DNA from: Lepisosteus oculatus
Taxonomy: Eukaryota > Chordata > Actinopteri > Semionotiformes > Lepisosteidae
NCBI RefSeq assembly: GCF_040954835.1
Contig: NC_090709.1
Span: forward strand, 45,702,490 to 45,766,489
Length of the DNA: 64,000 nucleotides
Direction: 5' to 3'
Each line of letters opens with the position of its first letter. Positions within the stretch are counted from its first letter, which is position 1. The notes beneath the pieces were generated by a model. That model worked only from the letters and a program-made list of their open reading frames with translations, did no database searches and was not told the origin of the DNA. The position numbers and the translations under genes are program-made. Of the stretch, positions 44,673-55,596 are shown piece by piece.

Positions 44673-45539
44673 GCCCCCTGCTATGAGCTGATGTGCAATT
44701 TTAACGCATGCAGTTAGTAAGGATCGGTCACTGTTGTATGGTATAATATATAATGACATTATGGAATAGGATGGGGACAGGCCTGGCATCACGGGGGGAG
44801 GGGGGAATGTCGCCCCTTCAGTTTTGTGCAAAAAGATTTACCTAACTTAATTTGCGCCCTAAAAAAATAGTTGTACTTTGTCAATGGTCAGACAACACTA
44901 AATGACACGAACAGTCACTCAGTCTGTTTGATGGGCAGGAGGGCTATCCGTCCAGGAACTGCCCATATCAGTGTCGTTATTGAGTGTCAACATTACGATC
45001 CTGTTTGCTCAGGTGGACCGATTCCTTGCAGTAGTTTATCATTATACTTAAAATCGTTATATAACTAGGACTAGTTATAGCAGTCTGTGCTTTCTGTTGG
45101 TTTTACAACATTTTTTTCTTAACGATTCAGAACGTCCATGTAGCTGCAAAAATGAACGCTTATGGTACTTTTCGCTCCAGGCAATACAAACCGTGAGAGT
45201 GACGAAAAATGTGAAACTGAACTTCATCGCAAATACCAGATTGCTAGTCGTTCTATCATGAAGCACTAATCAATGGCATAGCTGCGAGATTTCATTTGGG
45301 TAGCTGCACCGTAGAGCTCCGTTTCAACCGAAATATCACTCCCCCCTCAGAATTTCAGACGCCCCCCTACAGAATTTTCCCCGGGCACCGCGCACTGATG
45401 GGGGACGGGGTGTCCAGGAAATGGTATCAACTTTTGTCAAGAAAATAAAAATAGAAACTCTATAGGCACTCAAACATTTTACTGTTTTTTTTTTCAGGCA
45501 GGTGGCAAGACCCCCTCAGCAAAACCCTTGTATGCCAAG
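44673..45539. other. Right-middle part of the insertion, nothing recognised
   Basis: Mixed AT-rich sequence with short G/C runs near 44796-44816 and 45341-45411. No gene, RNA or transposase motif was seen. Confidence 0.5.
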
Positions 45540-46046
45540 CTGTGGGCATTGATTCGTCGAATATACGTATATTTACGGCGAAATTACGTCTATACGTATA
45601 TATACATCGCCTCGACGTATAATCAACGTCGAATTGCAACCGTAAAATCGACGACATGAATAAACGCATATATAACGTCGAAAACACATCTAACACAGTG
45701 CCTGAGGCTTTTTACTGTATGTATCGTGTGTGCCGCAACTAGGAGTATACGGCACTCTGCACAGTGCATGAAGTAAATTATTTTGGCAGTAATTAATTTA
45801 TTATATTTACTATATGTATTATACACGTGTAAATTAATTACTGCCAAAATAATTTACTTCGTAATTTACAGTAAAAAGCCTCAGGGACTGTGTTAGATGT
45901 GTTTTCGACGTTATATATGCGTTTATTCATGTCGTCGATTTTACGGTTGCAATTCGACGTTGATTATACGTCTAGGCGACGTATATATACGTATAGACGT
46001 AATTTCGCCGTAAATATACGTATATTCGACGAATCAATGCCCACTG
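45540..46046. mobile_element. 507-bp foldback (MITE-like) at right end of insertion
   Basis: Arms of about 178 bp, 45540-45718 and 45868-46046, are inverted copies with only about four mismatches by eye. The outer end of the right arm is the right terminus of the whole insertion; the left arm starts CTGTGGGCATTG, matching the terminus CAGTGGGCATTG but for one base. A second inverted repeat of about 30 bp (45770-45799 and 45831-45860) sits in the loop. This may be a short family member that landed in, or forms the end of, the larger element. Confidence 0.85.
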
Positions 46047-46052
46047 GGGGGG
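46047..46052. repeat. Right copy of 6-bp target duplication (GGGGGG)
   Basis: Differs from the empty-site CCGGGG at its first two bases. Length bookkeeping (73-nt gene, 3023-bp gain) supports the pair despite the mismatches. Confidence 0.55.
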
Positions 46053-46208
46053 ACCTTTCGCGTGTTAGGCGAACGTGATAGCCGCTACACTACGGAAACC
46101 TGTAGGGACTGCTGCTGGTGTCTCGCTTGCGTTTCGGGCTGAGAAAGGGACGCGTCACTTTAGGCAGGTGGCGCTGGAGAGAGGAACAAAGGGCGCGATG
46201 AAACAAAA

Positions 46209-46281
46209 TGCCGAAACCCGGGATCGAACCAGGGACCTTTAGATCTTCAGTCTAACGCTCTCCCAACTGAGCTATTTCGGC
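46209..46281 (-). tRNA. tRNA-Phe-GAA: tRNA-Phe (GAA), unit 13
   Basis: Identical by eye to the 6032-6104 gene; lies about 110 bp beyond the right end of the transposon-like insertion. Confidence 0.97.
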
Positions 46282-47305
46282 AGTGCGCAAAGCCCACAGC
46301 CACCTGCTCCAGCCTTCCTGTGTTGTGGCATGAGCGCACCAAGAGTAGCGGGAGAGTGTTGCAGGAACGTCACTCAGAAGGAAAGCCACCCAGCTGCGCC
46401 CTCTGAGCTCTGTCCAGCGCATCTTCCTCGCATGGACTCCTGCCTGCGACGGGCAGGAAACAATTAGCAAGAACAGAACGACACGCCATGGGTGTCTCAT
46501 GACCGCACCTTAGGTTGTGACACGTGCAGGTGTGAGGGGTTGCCGGGCTACTTTGGAGCAGAGCTTGGGCGGAGGGGGGGCGGGAAAGCAGACAAAGAGG
46601 TGACACCTCAAGGTCTGCACGATCACAGCTCTCCGCCGCCCCAGGCTTCCGCTCGATAAGCTACTGGACACACCCGCCCCTCCTCACACAGACCGTGGAA
46701 AAGCCCCCGAGTGGGAGGGCTCGCTCTTCCTCCCAGGAGCTCTTGGACACGACGCCCAGACAGGGCGCGGGGAGCCGCCGCCTGCAAACACGGCTCCAGG
46801 CAGGACTCCACTCCGCAGGAGCCGCAGAGCAGAGGAGATGAGGGCAGCTTAGCTCCTGTGCAGAGACCTGAGCTGTTGTTGCTGTGGATGCTGTCTTTTC
46901 TGCACTCGGGGTAGGAGTGAATGTTGAGTTGCACTTAGAAATGAAGCAGAGCACTTCAACGGCACGGGTGTGTGTGTGTGTGCGCCCTGGTGATTCTGGG
47001 AGACAGATCGAACCTGGGCTAAAAGAGAGGGGGCTTAGCCCTCTTCCATTTGCTAGTTCAAAGTTGTACAACCCCTTTGTATCTGCTAGGCGGCGCAGTC
47101 GTCGTGCACAAAGAACACTTTGAAAAGCGTCAAAGGCAAGTCATTCCGAGTTGGTCGTTTGTGTTTTCCGTTCAGACGCGAAATGCTGACATGATCTCTC
47201 GGCTCCTCGGTTGTCATTTCTGCTCCGTAAAGGGATCACAGCACGCGTCGGCTTCCAGCATGCTGGGTCGGGACACGATGCCGGGGGTTGGAGAGAGCGA
47301 TGTCT

Positions 47306-47377
47306 TCCTCGTTAGTATAGTGGCAAGTATCCCCGCCTGTCACGCGGGAGACCGGGGTTCGATTCCCCGACGGGGAG
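47306..47377 (+). tRNA. tRNA-Asp-GTC: tRNA-Asp (GTC), unit 14
   Basis: Identical by eye to the 371-442 gene. Confidence 0.97.
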
Positions 47378-47789
47378 TAGCTTTTCTTTCACCTCCTTAG
47401 AGAAATGACTGCCTTTCACTTCTCTGTTTTCTTTCACAGCGTCGTGCACCTTTTCATTGCTCTCGCTTTCAGAGCCTCCGCACGGCAGTCGACTCGACAT
47501 CAGGAAGCACATTGAAGTGAAAGCAGGAAGCGCTGCGACATGCACTGTGCAGATCCCGCCACACTAAGAGGTGAGTGGGTCTGTTCGATGCACAAAGAAC
47601 GCTTTGAGAAGCGTCAAAGGCAAGTCATTCCGAGTTGGTCGTTTGTGTTTTCCGTTCAGACGCGAAATGCTGAAATGATCTCTCGGCTCCTCGGTTGTCA
47701 TTTCTGCTCCGTAAAGGAATCACAGCACGCGTCGGCTTCCAGCACGGTGGGTCGGGACACGATGCCGGGGGTCGGAGAGAGCGATGTCT

Positions 47790-47846
47790 TCCTCGTTAGT
47801 ATAGGACCTGTCACCTGTCCCCACCTGTCACGCGGGAGACTGGGGT
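47790..47846 (+). pseudogene. Decayed tRNA-Asp relic, unit 14
   Basis: Same form as 855-911. Confidence 0.85.
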
Positions 47847-47998
47847 GCATCAGGACGCGCCTTGAAGTGAAAGCAGGATGCGCTGTGACATGCACTGTGC
47901 AGATCCCGCCACACTAAGAGGTGGGTCCAGTGGGTCTGTTCGATCACAGCGCTAGGCGAATCCCCAATCCCCTTTTGTGCCTGGCGACAAAAGATGTC

Positions 47999-48071
47999 TG
48001 TTTCCGCCCGGTTTCGAACCGGGGACCTTTCGCGTGTGAGGCGAACGTGATAACCACTACACTACGGAAAC
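47999..48071 (-). tRNA. tRNA-Val-CAC: tRNA-Val (CAC), unit 14
   Basis: Identical by eye to the 1064-1136 gene. Confidence 0.97.
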
Positions 48072-48501
48072 GGTGGTAAGACGTGCCCAGCGGCCCAGCG
48101 CTGAGCTTCGCCAATGCGATTTAGCTGCTTCCAGTGCCTTTATTGGAGTGCGCTGATGGACCGTGCTCTCTCTCCAGAGACCAGCACGCCTGTCATGGAC
48201 GGAGCAGGAATGGCGGCGCCACATTCTACAGCCCTCTCCACGCAATCGACGAAATCGGGCTACTGAAGTGGAGAAAATCGCCTCTCCAGAAAGTGCAAAT
48301 ATCATCTTGGAGACTATAAATCCTATTGCCGAAGGTCAGCCCTGTCTACCAGAGTAACCCTCCCACAGCGATGATCAGCTCGTCTCACACGCGAGAAGTT
48401 TCGGTTGGAAACAAGCGCCCCCTCTTCTCGCACGTTTTGCACGTTCGAGTAGTTTTAATGCGGCTCTTTCGTACACGGTGCTGATCTTTTGGAAAGCAGG
48501 A

Positions 48502-48564
48502 GGCAAAACCGAGTCGAACCGCCTGGGTGAAAACCAGGAACCCTAACCGCTAGACTATATGGCA
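48502..48564 (-). pseudogene. Decayed tRNA-Glu (TTC) relic, unit 14
   Basis: Same form as 1567-1629. Confidence 0.85.
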
Positions 48565-48765
48565 GCGAACAACCATGCTGTTCACGGCATCAAGCAAGCA
48601 AACTACATAAATATGAGAAAACACGCAAGAGAGTTGTCACTCAGAGTGTCGAAGGGTCGATGTATACTGGGGCTCAGTTGAAATGCAACGTCAGGACTTT
48701 TCCGAATTATGTCACACGAAGAGAGCACAGCCCTTTCCGCCCTGCCGCGTGTGTCTCGGTAACTC

Positions 48766-48837
48766 GCTGTGATCGTATAGTGGTCAGTACTTTGCGTTGT
48801 GGCCGCAACAACCCCGGTTCGAATCCGGGTCACGGCA
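48766..48837 (+). tRNA. tRNA-His-GTG: tRNA-His (GTG), unit 14
   Basis: Identical by eye to the 1831-1902 gene. Confidence 0.97.
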
Positions 48838-49411
48838 GAATAGGGGCGTCTGCTTTTACTACTCGCGCGAATGAAGGCAAAAAAAAGCCAATCGACGTGA
48901 ACGAACGGCGCTTTACAGAGGAGTACTGCCTGACTGGATCGTTGATGAACGACAGAGGCCACTCCGACCTCTTCTCGGTTTTCTTCAATGACTTACTAAG
49001 GATCTTCTTCACATTCGCCCATGCAGGGGAAGCCAGTTACACCAAAGCAAACGCAGGAAAGTGCATTTCAAGCAGAGACCAGGAGGGACTTGTTTACACC
49101 GAGAGTGGGCGGAGAATGGAACAATGCGCCCAGCCCTGTTGCTGGAGCCGATTCTTGATGAGCTCTTGGGCTCACTAAGAGGCCCCCGCTGGATGCTAAT
49201 CTTTCTGTTGTTCTTGCAGGTCCTGCGCTGCTTTTGAGCCGACAGAGCTCGACCTGGTCTGTCGGCACAGCCCAATTGCAAATGATCGGCTCCGCGTACA
49301 GAAGGAACGTGCGTTTGGTACAAGAGTGCACGAAGGCACCGGAAATACATTGGGAACAAATGACCGGTCGCTCAAGACCTCTGTGAAGTACAGGAGCGTG
49401 CAAAACGAGGC

Positions 49412-49484
49412 TGTTTCCGCCCGGTCTCGAACCGGGGACCTTTCGCGTGTTAGGCGAACGTGATAGCCGCTACACTACGGAAAC
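49412..49484 (-). tRNA. tRNA-Val-AAC: tRNA-Val (AAC), unit 14
   Basis: Identical by eye to the 2477-2549 gene. Confidence 0.97.
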
Positions 49485-49593
49485 CTGTAGGGACTGCTGC
49501 TGGTGTCTCGCTTGCGTTTCGGGCTGAGAAAGGGACGCGTCACTTTAGGCAGGTGGCGCTGGAGAGAGGAACAAAGGGCGCGATGAAACAAAA

Positions 49594-49654
49594 TGCCGAA
49601 ACCCGGGACCTTTAGATCTTCAGTCTAACGCTCGCCCAACTGAGCTATTTCGGC
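49594..49654 (-). pseudogene. tRNA-Phe with 12-bp deletion, form B plus A21C, unit 14
   Basis: Form B junction together with the A21C change of unit 10, a combination that points to exchange between units. Confidence 0.92.
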
Positions 49655-50678
49655 AGTGCGCAAAGCCCACAGCCACCTGCTCCAGCCTTCCTGTGTTGTG
49701 GCATGAGCGCACCAAGAGTAGCGGGAGAGTGTTGCAGGAACGTCACTCAGAAGGAAAGCCACCCAGCTGCGCCCTCTGAGCTCTGTCCAGCGCATCTTCC
49801 TCGCATGGACTCCTGCCTGCGACGGGCAGGAAACAATTAGCAAGAACAGAACGACACGCCATGGGTGTCTCATGACCGCACCTTAGGTTGTGACACGTGC
49901 AGGTGTGAGGGGTTGCCGGGCTACTTTGGAGCAGAGCTTGGGCGGAGGGGGGGCGGGAAAGCAGACAAAGAGGTGACACCTCAAGGTCTGCACGATCACA
50001 GCTCTCCGCCGCCCCAGGCTTCCGCTCGATAAGCTACTGGACACACCCGCCCCTCCTCACACAGACCGTGGAAAAGCCCCCGAGTGGGAGGGCTCGCTCT
50101 TCCTCCCAGGAGCTCTTGGACACGACGCCCAGACAGGGCGCGGGGAGCCGCCGCCTGCAAACACGGCTCCAGGCAGGACTCCACTCCGCAGGAGCCGCAG
50201 AGCAGAGGAGATGAGGGCAGCTTAGCTCCTGTGCAGAGACCTGAGCTGTTGTTGCTGTGGATGCTGTCTTTTCTGCACTCGGGGTAGGAGTGAATGTTGA
50301 GTTGCACTTAGAAATGAAGCAGAGCACTTCAACGGCACGGGTGTGTGTGTGTGTGCGCCCTGGTGATTCTGGGAGACAGATCGAACCTGGGCTAAAAGAG
50401 AGGGGGCTTAGCCCTCTTCCATTTGCTAGTTCAAAGTTGTACAACCCCTTTGTATCTGCTAGGCGGCGCAGTCGTCGTGCACAAAGAACACTTTGAAAAG
50501 CGTCAAAGGCAAGTCATTCCGAGTTGGTCGTTTGTGTTTTCCGTTCAGACGCGAAATGCTGACATGATCTCTCGGCTCCTCGGTTGTCATTTCTGCTCCG
50601 TAAAGGGATCACAGCACGCGTCGGCTTCCAGCATGCTGGGTCGGGACACGATGCCGGGGGTTGGAGAGAGCGATGTCT

Positions 50679-50750
50679 TCCTCGTTAGTATAGTGGCAAG
50701 TATCCCCGCCTGTCACGCGGGAGACCGGGGTTCGATTCCCCGACGGGGAG
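50679..50750 (+). tRNA. tRNA-Asp-GTC: tRNA-Asp (GTC), unit 15
   Basis: Identical by eye to the 371-442 gene. Confidence 0.97.
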
Positions 50751-51162
50751 TAGCTTTTCTTTCACCTCCTTAGAGAAATGACTGCCTTTCACTTCTCTGT
50801 TTTCTTTCACAGCGTCGTGCACCTTTTCATTGCTCTCGCTTTCAGAGCCTCCGCACGGCAGTCGACTCGACATCAGGAAGCACATTGAAGTGAAAGCAAG
50901 AAGCGCTGCGACATGCACTGTGCAGATCCCGCCACACTAAGAGGTGAGTGGGTCTGTTCGATGCACAAAGAACGCTTTGAGAAGCGTCAAAGGCAAGTCA
51001 TTCCGAGTTGGTCGTTTGTGTTTTCCGTTCAGATGCGAAATGCTGAAATGATCTCTCGGCTCCTCGGTTGTCATTTCTGCTCCGTAAAGGAATCACAGCA
51101 CGCGTCGGCTTCCAGCACGGTGGGCAGGGACACGATGCCGGGGGTCGGAGAGAGCGATGTCT

Positions 51163-51219
51163 TCCTCGTTAGTATAGGACCTGTCACCTGTCCCCACCTG
51201 TCACGCGGGAGACTGGGGT
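51163..51219 (+). pseudogene. Decayed tRNA-Asp relic, unit 15
   Basis: Same form as 855-911. Confidence 0.85.
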
Positions 51220-51371
51220 GCATCAGGACGCGCCTTGAAGTGAAAGCAGGATGCGCTGTGACATGCACTGTGCAGATCCCGCCACACTAAGAGGTGGGTC
51301 CAGTGGGTCTGTTCGATCACAGCGCTAGGCGAATCCCCAATCCCCTTTTGTGCCTGGCGACAAAAGATGTC

Positions 51372-51444
51372 TGTTTCCGCCCGGTTTCAAACCGGGGACC
51401 TTTCGCGTGTGAGGCGAACGTGATAACCACTACACTACGGAAAC
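51372..51444 (-). tRNA. tRNA-Val-CAC: tRNA-Val (CAC), unit 15, C56U variant
   Basis: C56 to U (plus-strand A at 51389). C56 pairs with G19 to join T and D loops and is the central C of the GGTTCGA B box, so TFIIIC binding and tertiary folding are both likely to be hurt. Confidence 0.82.
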
Positions 51445-51874
51445 GGTGGTAAGACGTGCCCAGCGGCCCAGCGCTGAGCTTCGCCAATGCGATTTAGCTG
51501 CTTCCAGTGCCTTTATTGGAGTGCGCTGATGGACCGTGCTCTCTCTCCAGAGACCAGCACGCCTGTCATGGACGGAGCAGGAAAGGCGGCGCCACATTCT
51601 ACAGCCCTCTCCACACAATCGACGAAATCGGGCTACTGAAGTGGAGAAAATCGCCTCTCCAGAAAGTGCAAATATCATCTTGGAGACTATAAATCCTATT
51701 GCCGAAGGTCAGCCCTGTCTACCAGAGTAACCCTCCCACAGCGATGATCAGCTCGTCTCACACGCGAGAAGTTTCGGTTGGAAACAAGCGCCCCCTCTTC
51801 TCGCACGTTTTGCACGTTCGAGTAGTTTTAATGCGGCTCTTTCGTACACGGTGCTGATCTTTTGGAAAGCAGGA

Positions 51875-51937
51875 GGCAAAACCGAGTCGAACCGCCTGGG
51901 TGAAAACCAGGAACCCTAACCGCTAGACTATATGGCA
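51875..51937 (-). pseudogene. Decayed tRNA-Glu (TTC) relic, unit 15
   Basis: Same form as 1567-1629. Confidence 0.85.
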
Positions 51938-52138
51938 GCGAACAACCATGCTGTTCACGGCATCAAGCAAGCAAACTACATAAATATGAGAAAACACGCA
52001 AGAGAGTTGTCACTCAGAGTGTCGAAGGGTCGATGTATACTGGGGCTCAGTTGAAATGCAACGTCAGGACTTTTCCGAATTATGTCACACGAAGAGAGCA
52101 CAGCCCTTTCCGCCCTGCCGCGTGTGTCTCGGTAACTC

Positions 52139-52210
52139 GCTGTGATCGTATAGTGGTCAGTACTTTGCGTTGTGGCCGCAACAACCCCGGTTCGAATCCG
52201 GGTCACGGCA
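52139..52210 (+). tRNA. tRNA-His-GTG: tRNA-His (GTG), unit 15
   Basis: Identical by eye to the 1831-1902 gene. Confidence 0.97.
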
Positions 52211-52785
52211 GAATAGGGGCGTCTGCTTTTACTACTCGCGCGAATGAAGGCAAAAAAAAAGCCAATCGACGTGAACGAACGGCGCTTTACAGAGGAGTAC
52301 TGCCTGACTGGATCGTTGATGAACGACAGAGGCCACTCCGACCTCTTCTCGGTTTTCTTCAATGACTTACTAAGGATCTTCTTCACATTCGCCCATGCAG
52401 GGGAAGCCAGTTACACCAAAGCAAACGCAGGAAAGTGCATTTCAAGCAGAGACCAGGAGGGACTTGTTTACACCGAGAGTGGGCGGAGAATGGAACAATG
52501 CGCCCAGCCCTGTTGCTGGAGCCGATTCTTGATGAGCTCTTGGGCTCACTAAGAGGCCCCCGCTGGATGCTAATCTTTCTGTTGTTCTTGCAGGTCCTGC
52601 GCTGGTTTTGAGCCGACAGAGCTCGACCTGGTCTGTCGGCACAGCCCAATTGCAAATGATCGGCTCCGCGTACAGAAGGAACGTGCGTTTGGTACAAGAG
52701 TGCACGAAGGCACCGGAAATACATTGGGAACAAATGACCGGTCGCTCAAGACCTCTGTGAAGTACAGGAGCGTGCAAAACGAGGC

Positions 52786-52858
52786 TGTTTCCGCCCGGTC
52801 TCGAACCGGGGACCTTTCGCGTGTTAGGCGAACGTGATAGCCGCTACACTACGGAAAC
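52786..52858 (-). tRNA. tRNA-Val-AAC: tRNA-Val (AAC), unit 15
   Basis: Identical by eye to the 2477-2549 gene. Confidence 0.97.
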
Positions 52859-52967
52859 CTGTAGGGACTGCTGCTGGTGTCTCGCTTGCGTTTCGGGCTG
52901 AGAAAGGGACGCGTCACTTTAGGCAGGTGGCGCTGGAGAGAGGAACAAAGGGCGCGATGAAACAAAA

Positions 52968-53040
52968 TGCCGAAACCCGGGATCGAACCAGGGACCTTTA
53001 GATCTTCAGTCTAACGCTCTCCCAACTGAGCTATTTCGGC
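52968..53040 (-). tRNA. tRNA-Phe-GAA: tRNA-Phe (GAA), unit 15
   Basis: Identical by eye to the 6032-6104 gene. Confidence 0.97.
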
Positions 53041-54064
53041 AGTGCGCAAAGCCCACAGCCACCTGCTCCAGCCTTCCTGTGTTGTGGCATGAGCGCACCA
53101 AGAGTAGCGGGAGAGTGTTGCAGGAACGTCACTCAGAAGGAAAGCCACCCAGCTGCGCCCTCTGAGCTCTGTCCAGCGCATCTTCCTCGCATGGACTCCT
53201 GCCTGCGACGGGCAGGAAACAATTAGCAAGAACAGAACGACACGCCATGGGTGTCTCATGACCGCACCTTAGGTTGTGACACGTCCAGGTGTGAGGGGTT
53301 GCCGGGCTACTTTGGAGCAGAGCTTGGGCGGAGGGGGGGCGGGAAAGCAGACAAAGAGGTGACACCTCAAGGTCTGCACGATCACAGCTCTCCGCCGCCC
53401 CAGGCTTCCGCTCGATAAGCTACTGGACACACCCGCCCCTCCTCACACAGACCGTGGAAAAGCCCCCGAGTGGGAGGGCTCGCTCTTCCTCCCAGGAGCT
53501 CTTGGACACGACGCCCAGACAGGGCGCGGGGAGCCGCCGCCTGCAAACACGGCTCCAGGCAGGACTCCACTCCGCAGGAGCCGCAGAGCAGAGGAGATGA
53601 GGGCAGCTTAGCTCCTGTGCAGAGACCTGAGCTGTTGTTGCTGTGGATGCTGTCTTTTCTGCACTCGGGGTAGGAGTGAATGTTGAGTTGCACTTAGAAA
53701 TGAAGCAGAGCACTTCAACGGCACGGGTGTGTGTGTGTGTGCGCCCTGGTGATTCTGGGAGACAGATCGAACCTGGGCTAAAAGAGAGGGGGCTTAGCCC
53801 TCTTCCATTTGCTAGTTCAAAGTTGTACAACCCCTTTGTATCTGCTAGGCGGCGCAGTCGTCGTGCACAAAGAACACTTTGAAAAGCGTCAAAGGCAAGT
53901 CATTCCGAGTTGGTCGTTTGTGTTTTCCGTTCAGACGCGAAATGCTGACATGATCTCTCGGCTCCTCGGTTGTCATTTCTGCTCCGTAAAGGGATCACAG
54001 CACGCGTCGGCTTCCAGCATGCTGGGTCGGGACACGATGCCGGGGGTTGGAGAGAGCGATGTCT

Positions 54065-54136
54065 TCCTCGTTAGTATAGTGGCAAGTATCCCCGCCTGTC
54101 ACGCGGGAGACCGGGGTTCGATTCCCCGACGGGGAG
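54065..54136 (+). tRNA. tRNA-Asp-GTC: tRNA-Asp (GTC), unit 16
   Basis: Identical by eye to the 371-442 gene. Confidence 0.97.
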
Positions 54137-54548
54137 TAGCTTTTCTTTCACCTCCTTAGAGAAATGACTGCCTTTCACTTCTCTGTTTTCTTTCACAGCG
54201 TCGTGCACCTTTTCATTGCTCTCGCTTTCAGAGCCTCCGCACGGCAGTCGACTCGACATCAGGAAGCACATTGAAGTGAAAGCAGGAAGCGCTGCGACAT
54301 GCACTGTGCAGATCCCGCCACACTAAGAGGTGAGTGGGTCTGTTCGATGCACAAAGAACGCTTTGAGAAGCGTCAAAGGCAAGTCATTCCGAGTTGGTCG
54401 TTTGTGTTTTCCGTTCAGACGCGAAATGCTGAAATGATCTCTCGGCTCCTCGGTTGTCATTTCTGCTCCGTAAAGGAATCACAGCACGCGTCGGCTTCCA
54501 GCACGGTGGGTCGGGACACGATGCCGGGGGTCGGAGAGAGCGATGTCT

Positions 54549-54605
54549 TCCTCGTTAGTATAGGACCTGTCACCTGTCCCCACCTGTCACGCGGGAGACT
54601 GGGGT
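54549..54605 (+). pseudogene. Decayed tRNA-Asp relic, unit 16
   Basis: Same form as 855-911. Confidence 0.85.
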
Positions 54606-54757
54606 GCATCAGGACGCGCCTTGAAGTGAAAGCAGGATGCGCTGTGACATGCACTGTGCAGATCCCGCCACACTAAGAGGTGGGTCCAGTGGGTCTGTTC
54701 GATCACAGCGCTAGGCGAATCCCCAATCCCCTTTTGTGCCTGGCGACAAAAGATGTC

Positions 54758-54830
54758 TGTTTCCGCCCGGTTTCGAACCGGGGACCTTTCGCGTGTGAGG
54801 CGAACGTGATAACCACTACACTACGGAAAC
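54758..54830 (-). tRNA. tRNA-Val-CAC: tRNA-Val (CAC), unit 16
   Basis: Identical by eye to the 1064-1136 gene. Confidence 0.97.
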
Positions 54831-55260
54831 GGTGGTAAGACGTGCCCAGCGGCCCAGCGCTGAGCTTCGCCAATGCGATTTAGCTGCTTCCAGTGCCTTT
54901 ATTGGAGTGCGCTGATGGACCGTGCTCTCTCTCCAGAGACCAGCACGCCTGTCATGGACGGAGCAGGAAAGGCGGCGCCACATTCTACAGCCCTCTCCAC
55001 GCAATCGACGAAATCGGGCTACTGAAGTGGAGAAAATCGCCTCTCCAGAAAGTGCAAATATCATCTTGGAGACTATAAATCCTATTGCCGAAGGTCAGCC
55101 CTGTCTACCAGAGTAACCCTCCCACAGCGATGATCAGCTCGTCTCACACGCGAGAAGTTTCGGTTGGAAACAAGCGCCCCCTCTTCTCGCACGTTTTGCA
55201 CGTTCGAGTAGTTTTAATGCGGCTCTTTCGTACACGGTGCTGATCTTTTGGAAAGCAGGA

Positions 55261-55323
55261 GGCAAAACCGAGTCGAACCGCCTGGGTGAAAACCAGGAAC
55301 CCTAACCGCTAGACTATATGGCA
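55261..55323 (-). pseudogene. Decayed tRNA-Glu (TTC) relic, unit 16
   Basis: Same form as 1567-1629. Confidence 0.85.
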
Positions 55324-55524
55324 GCGAACAACCATGCTGTTCACGGCATCAAGCAAGCAAACTACATAAATATGAGAAAACACGCAAGAGAGTTGTCACT
55401 CAGAGTGTCGAAGGGTCGATGTATACTGGGGCTCAGTTGAAATGCAACGTCAGGACTTTTCCGAATTATGTCACACGAAGAGAGCACAGCCCTTTCCGCC
55501 CTGCCGCGTGTGTCTCGGTAACTC

Positions 55525-55596
55525 GCTGTGATCGTATAGTGGTCAGTACTTTGCGTTGTGGCCGCAACAACCCCGGTTCGAATCCGGGTCACGGCA
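55525..55596 (+). tRNA. tRNA-His-GTG: tRNA-His (GTG), unit 16
   Basis: Identical by eye to the 1831-1902 gene. Confidence 0.97.

Larger units (their letters stand above)
43030..46046. mobile_element. 3017-bp AT-rich DNA-transposon-like insertion in tRNA-Val
   Basis: Bounded by CAGTGGGCA on the left and TGCCCACTG on the right, a 9-bp perfect terminal inverted repeat. The unit is longer than a normal 3385-bp unit by exactly 3023 bp, which equals this element plus a 6-bp target duplication. Base composition (AT-rich, full of ACGTATA and ACGTCTA motifs) is unlike the array. No transposase reading frame was recognised, so it is non-autonomous or gutted. A 6-bp duplication and a tRNA target fit the Dada superfamily (6-7 bp duplications, small-RNA-gene targets, known from fish); CAGTGG ends also recall hAT elements, but those make 8-bp duplications. 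Superfamily assignment is inference. Confidence 0.85.
43004..46099 (-). pseudogene. tRNA-Val (AAC) of unit 13, split by insertion
   Basis: The 3' part (T stem, T loop, acceptor and B box) lies at 43004-43029 and the 5' part (A box, D arm, anticodon arm) at 46053-46099; 26 plus 47 nt makes the full 73. The insertion falls at the junction of variable loop and T stem (tRNA positions 48-53), putting about 3 kb between A and B boxes, so the gene should be dead. Confidence 0.95.
40528..46935. repeat. tDNA unit 13 (6408 bp, interrupted)
   Basis: Length is 3385 bp plus 3023 bp, the added part being a 3017-bp element and a 6-bp target duplication inside tRNA-Val-AAC. The rest of the unit, including a full-length Phe, is normal. 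Confidence 0.95.
46936..50308. repeat. tDNA unit 14 (3373 bp)
   Basis: Phe is deleted (form B) and also carries the A21C change of unit 10. T at 48211 is shared only with unit 4. Confidence 0.95.
50309..53694. repeat. tDNA unit 15 (3386 bp)
   Basis: Nine-A run without the 12-bp loss. CA at 51125-51126 and CACACAATC near 51615 are shared with units 5 and 17; Val-CAC has C56U. Confidence 0.95.

Noticed and set aside
44776-45411. Separate nested transposon between the two G/C-rich patches
   Set aside because: No convincing inverted ends or target duplication could be matched by eye.
43030-46046. hAT or CACTA assignment for the insertion
   Set aside because: CAGTGG ends fit hAT only if the duplication were 8 bp, and CACTA elements start with CACT and make 2-3 bp duplications; the length bookkeeping gives 6 bp. 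Left open rather than forced.
45460-46078. Matching small frames on opposite strands (MLDVFST...) as a duplicated gene
   Set aside because: They are the same foldback arm read in both directions; the peptide follows from the inverted repeat.
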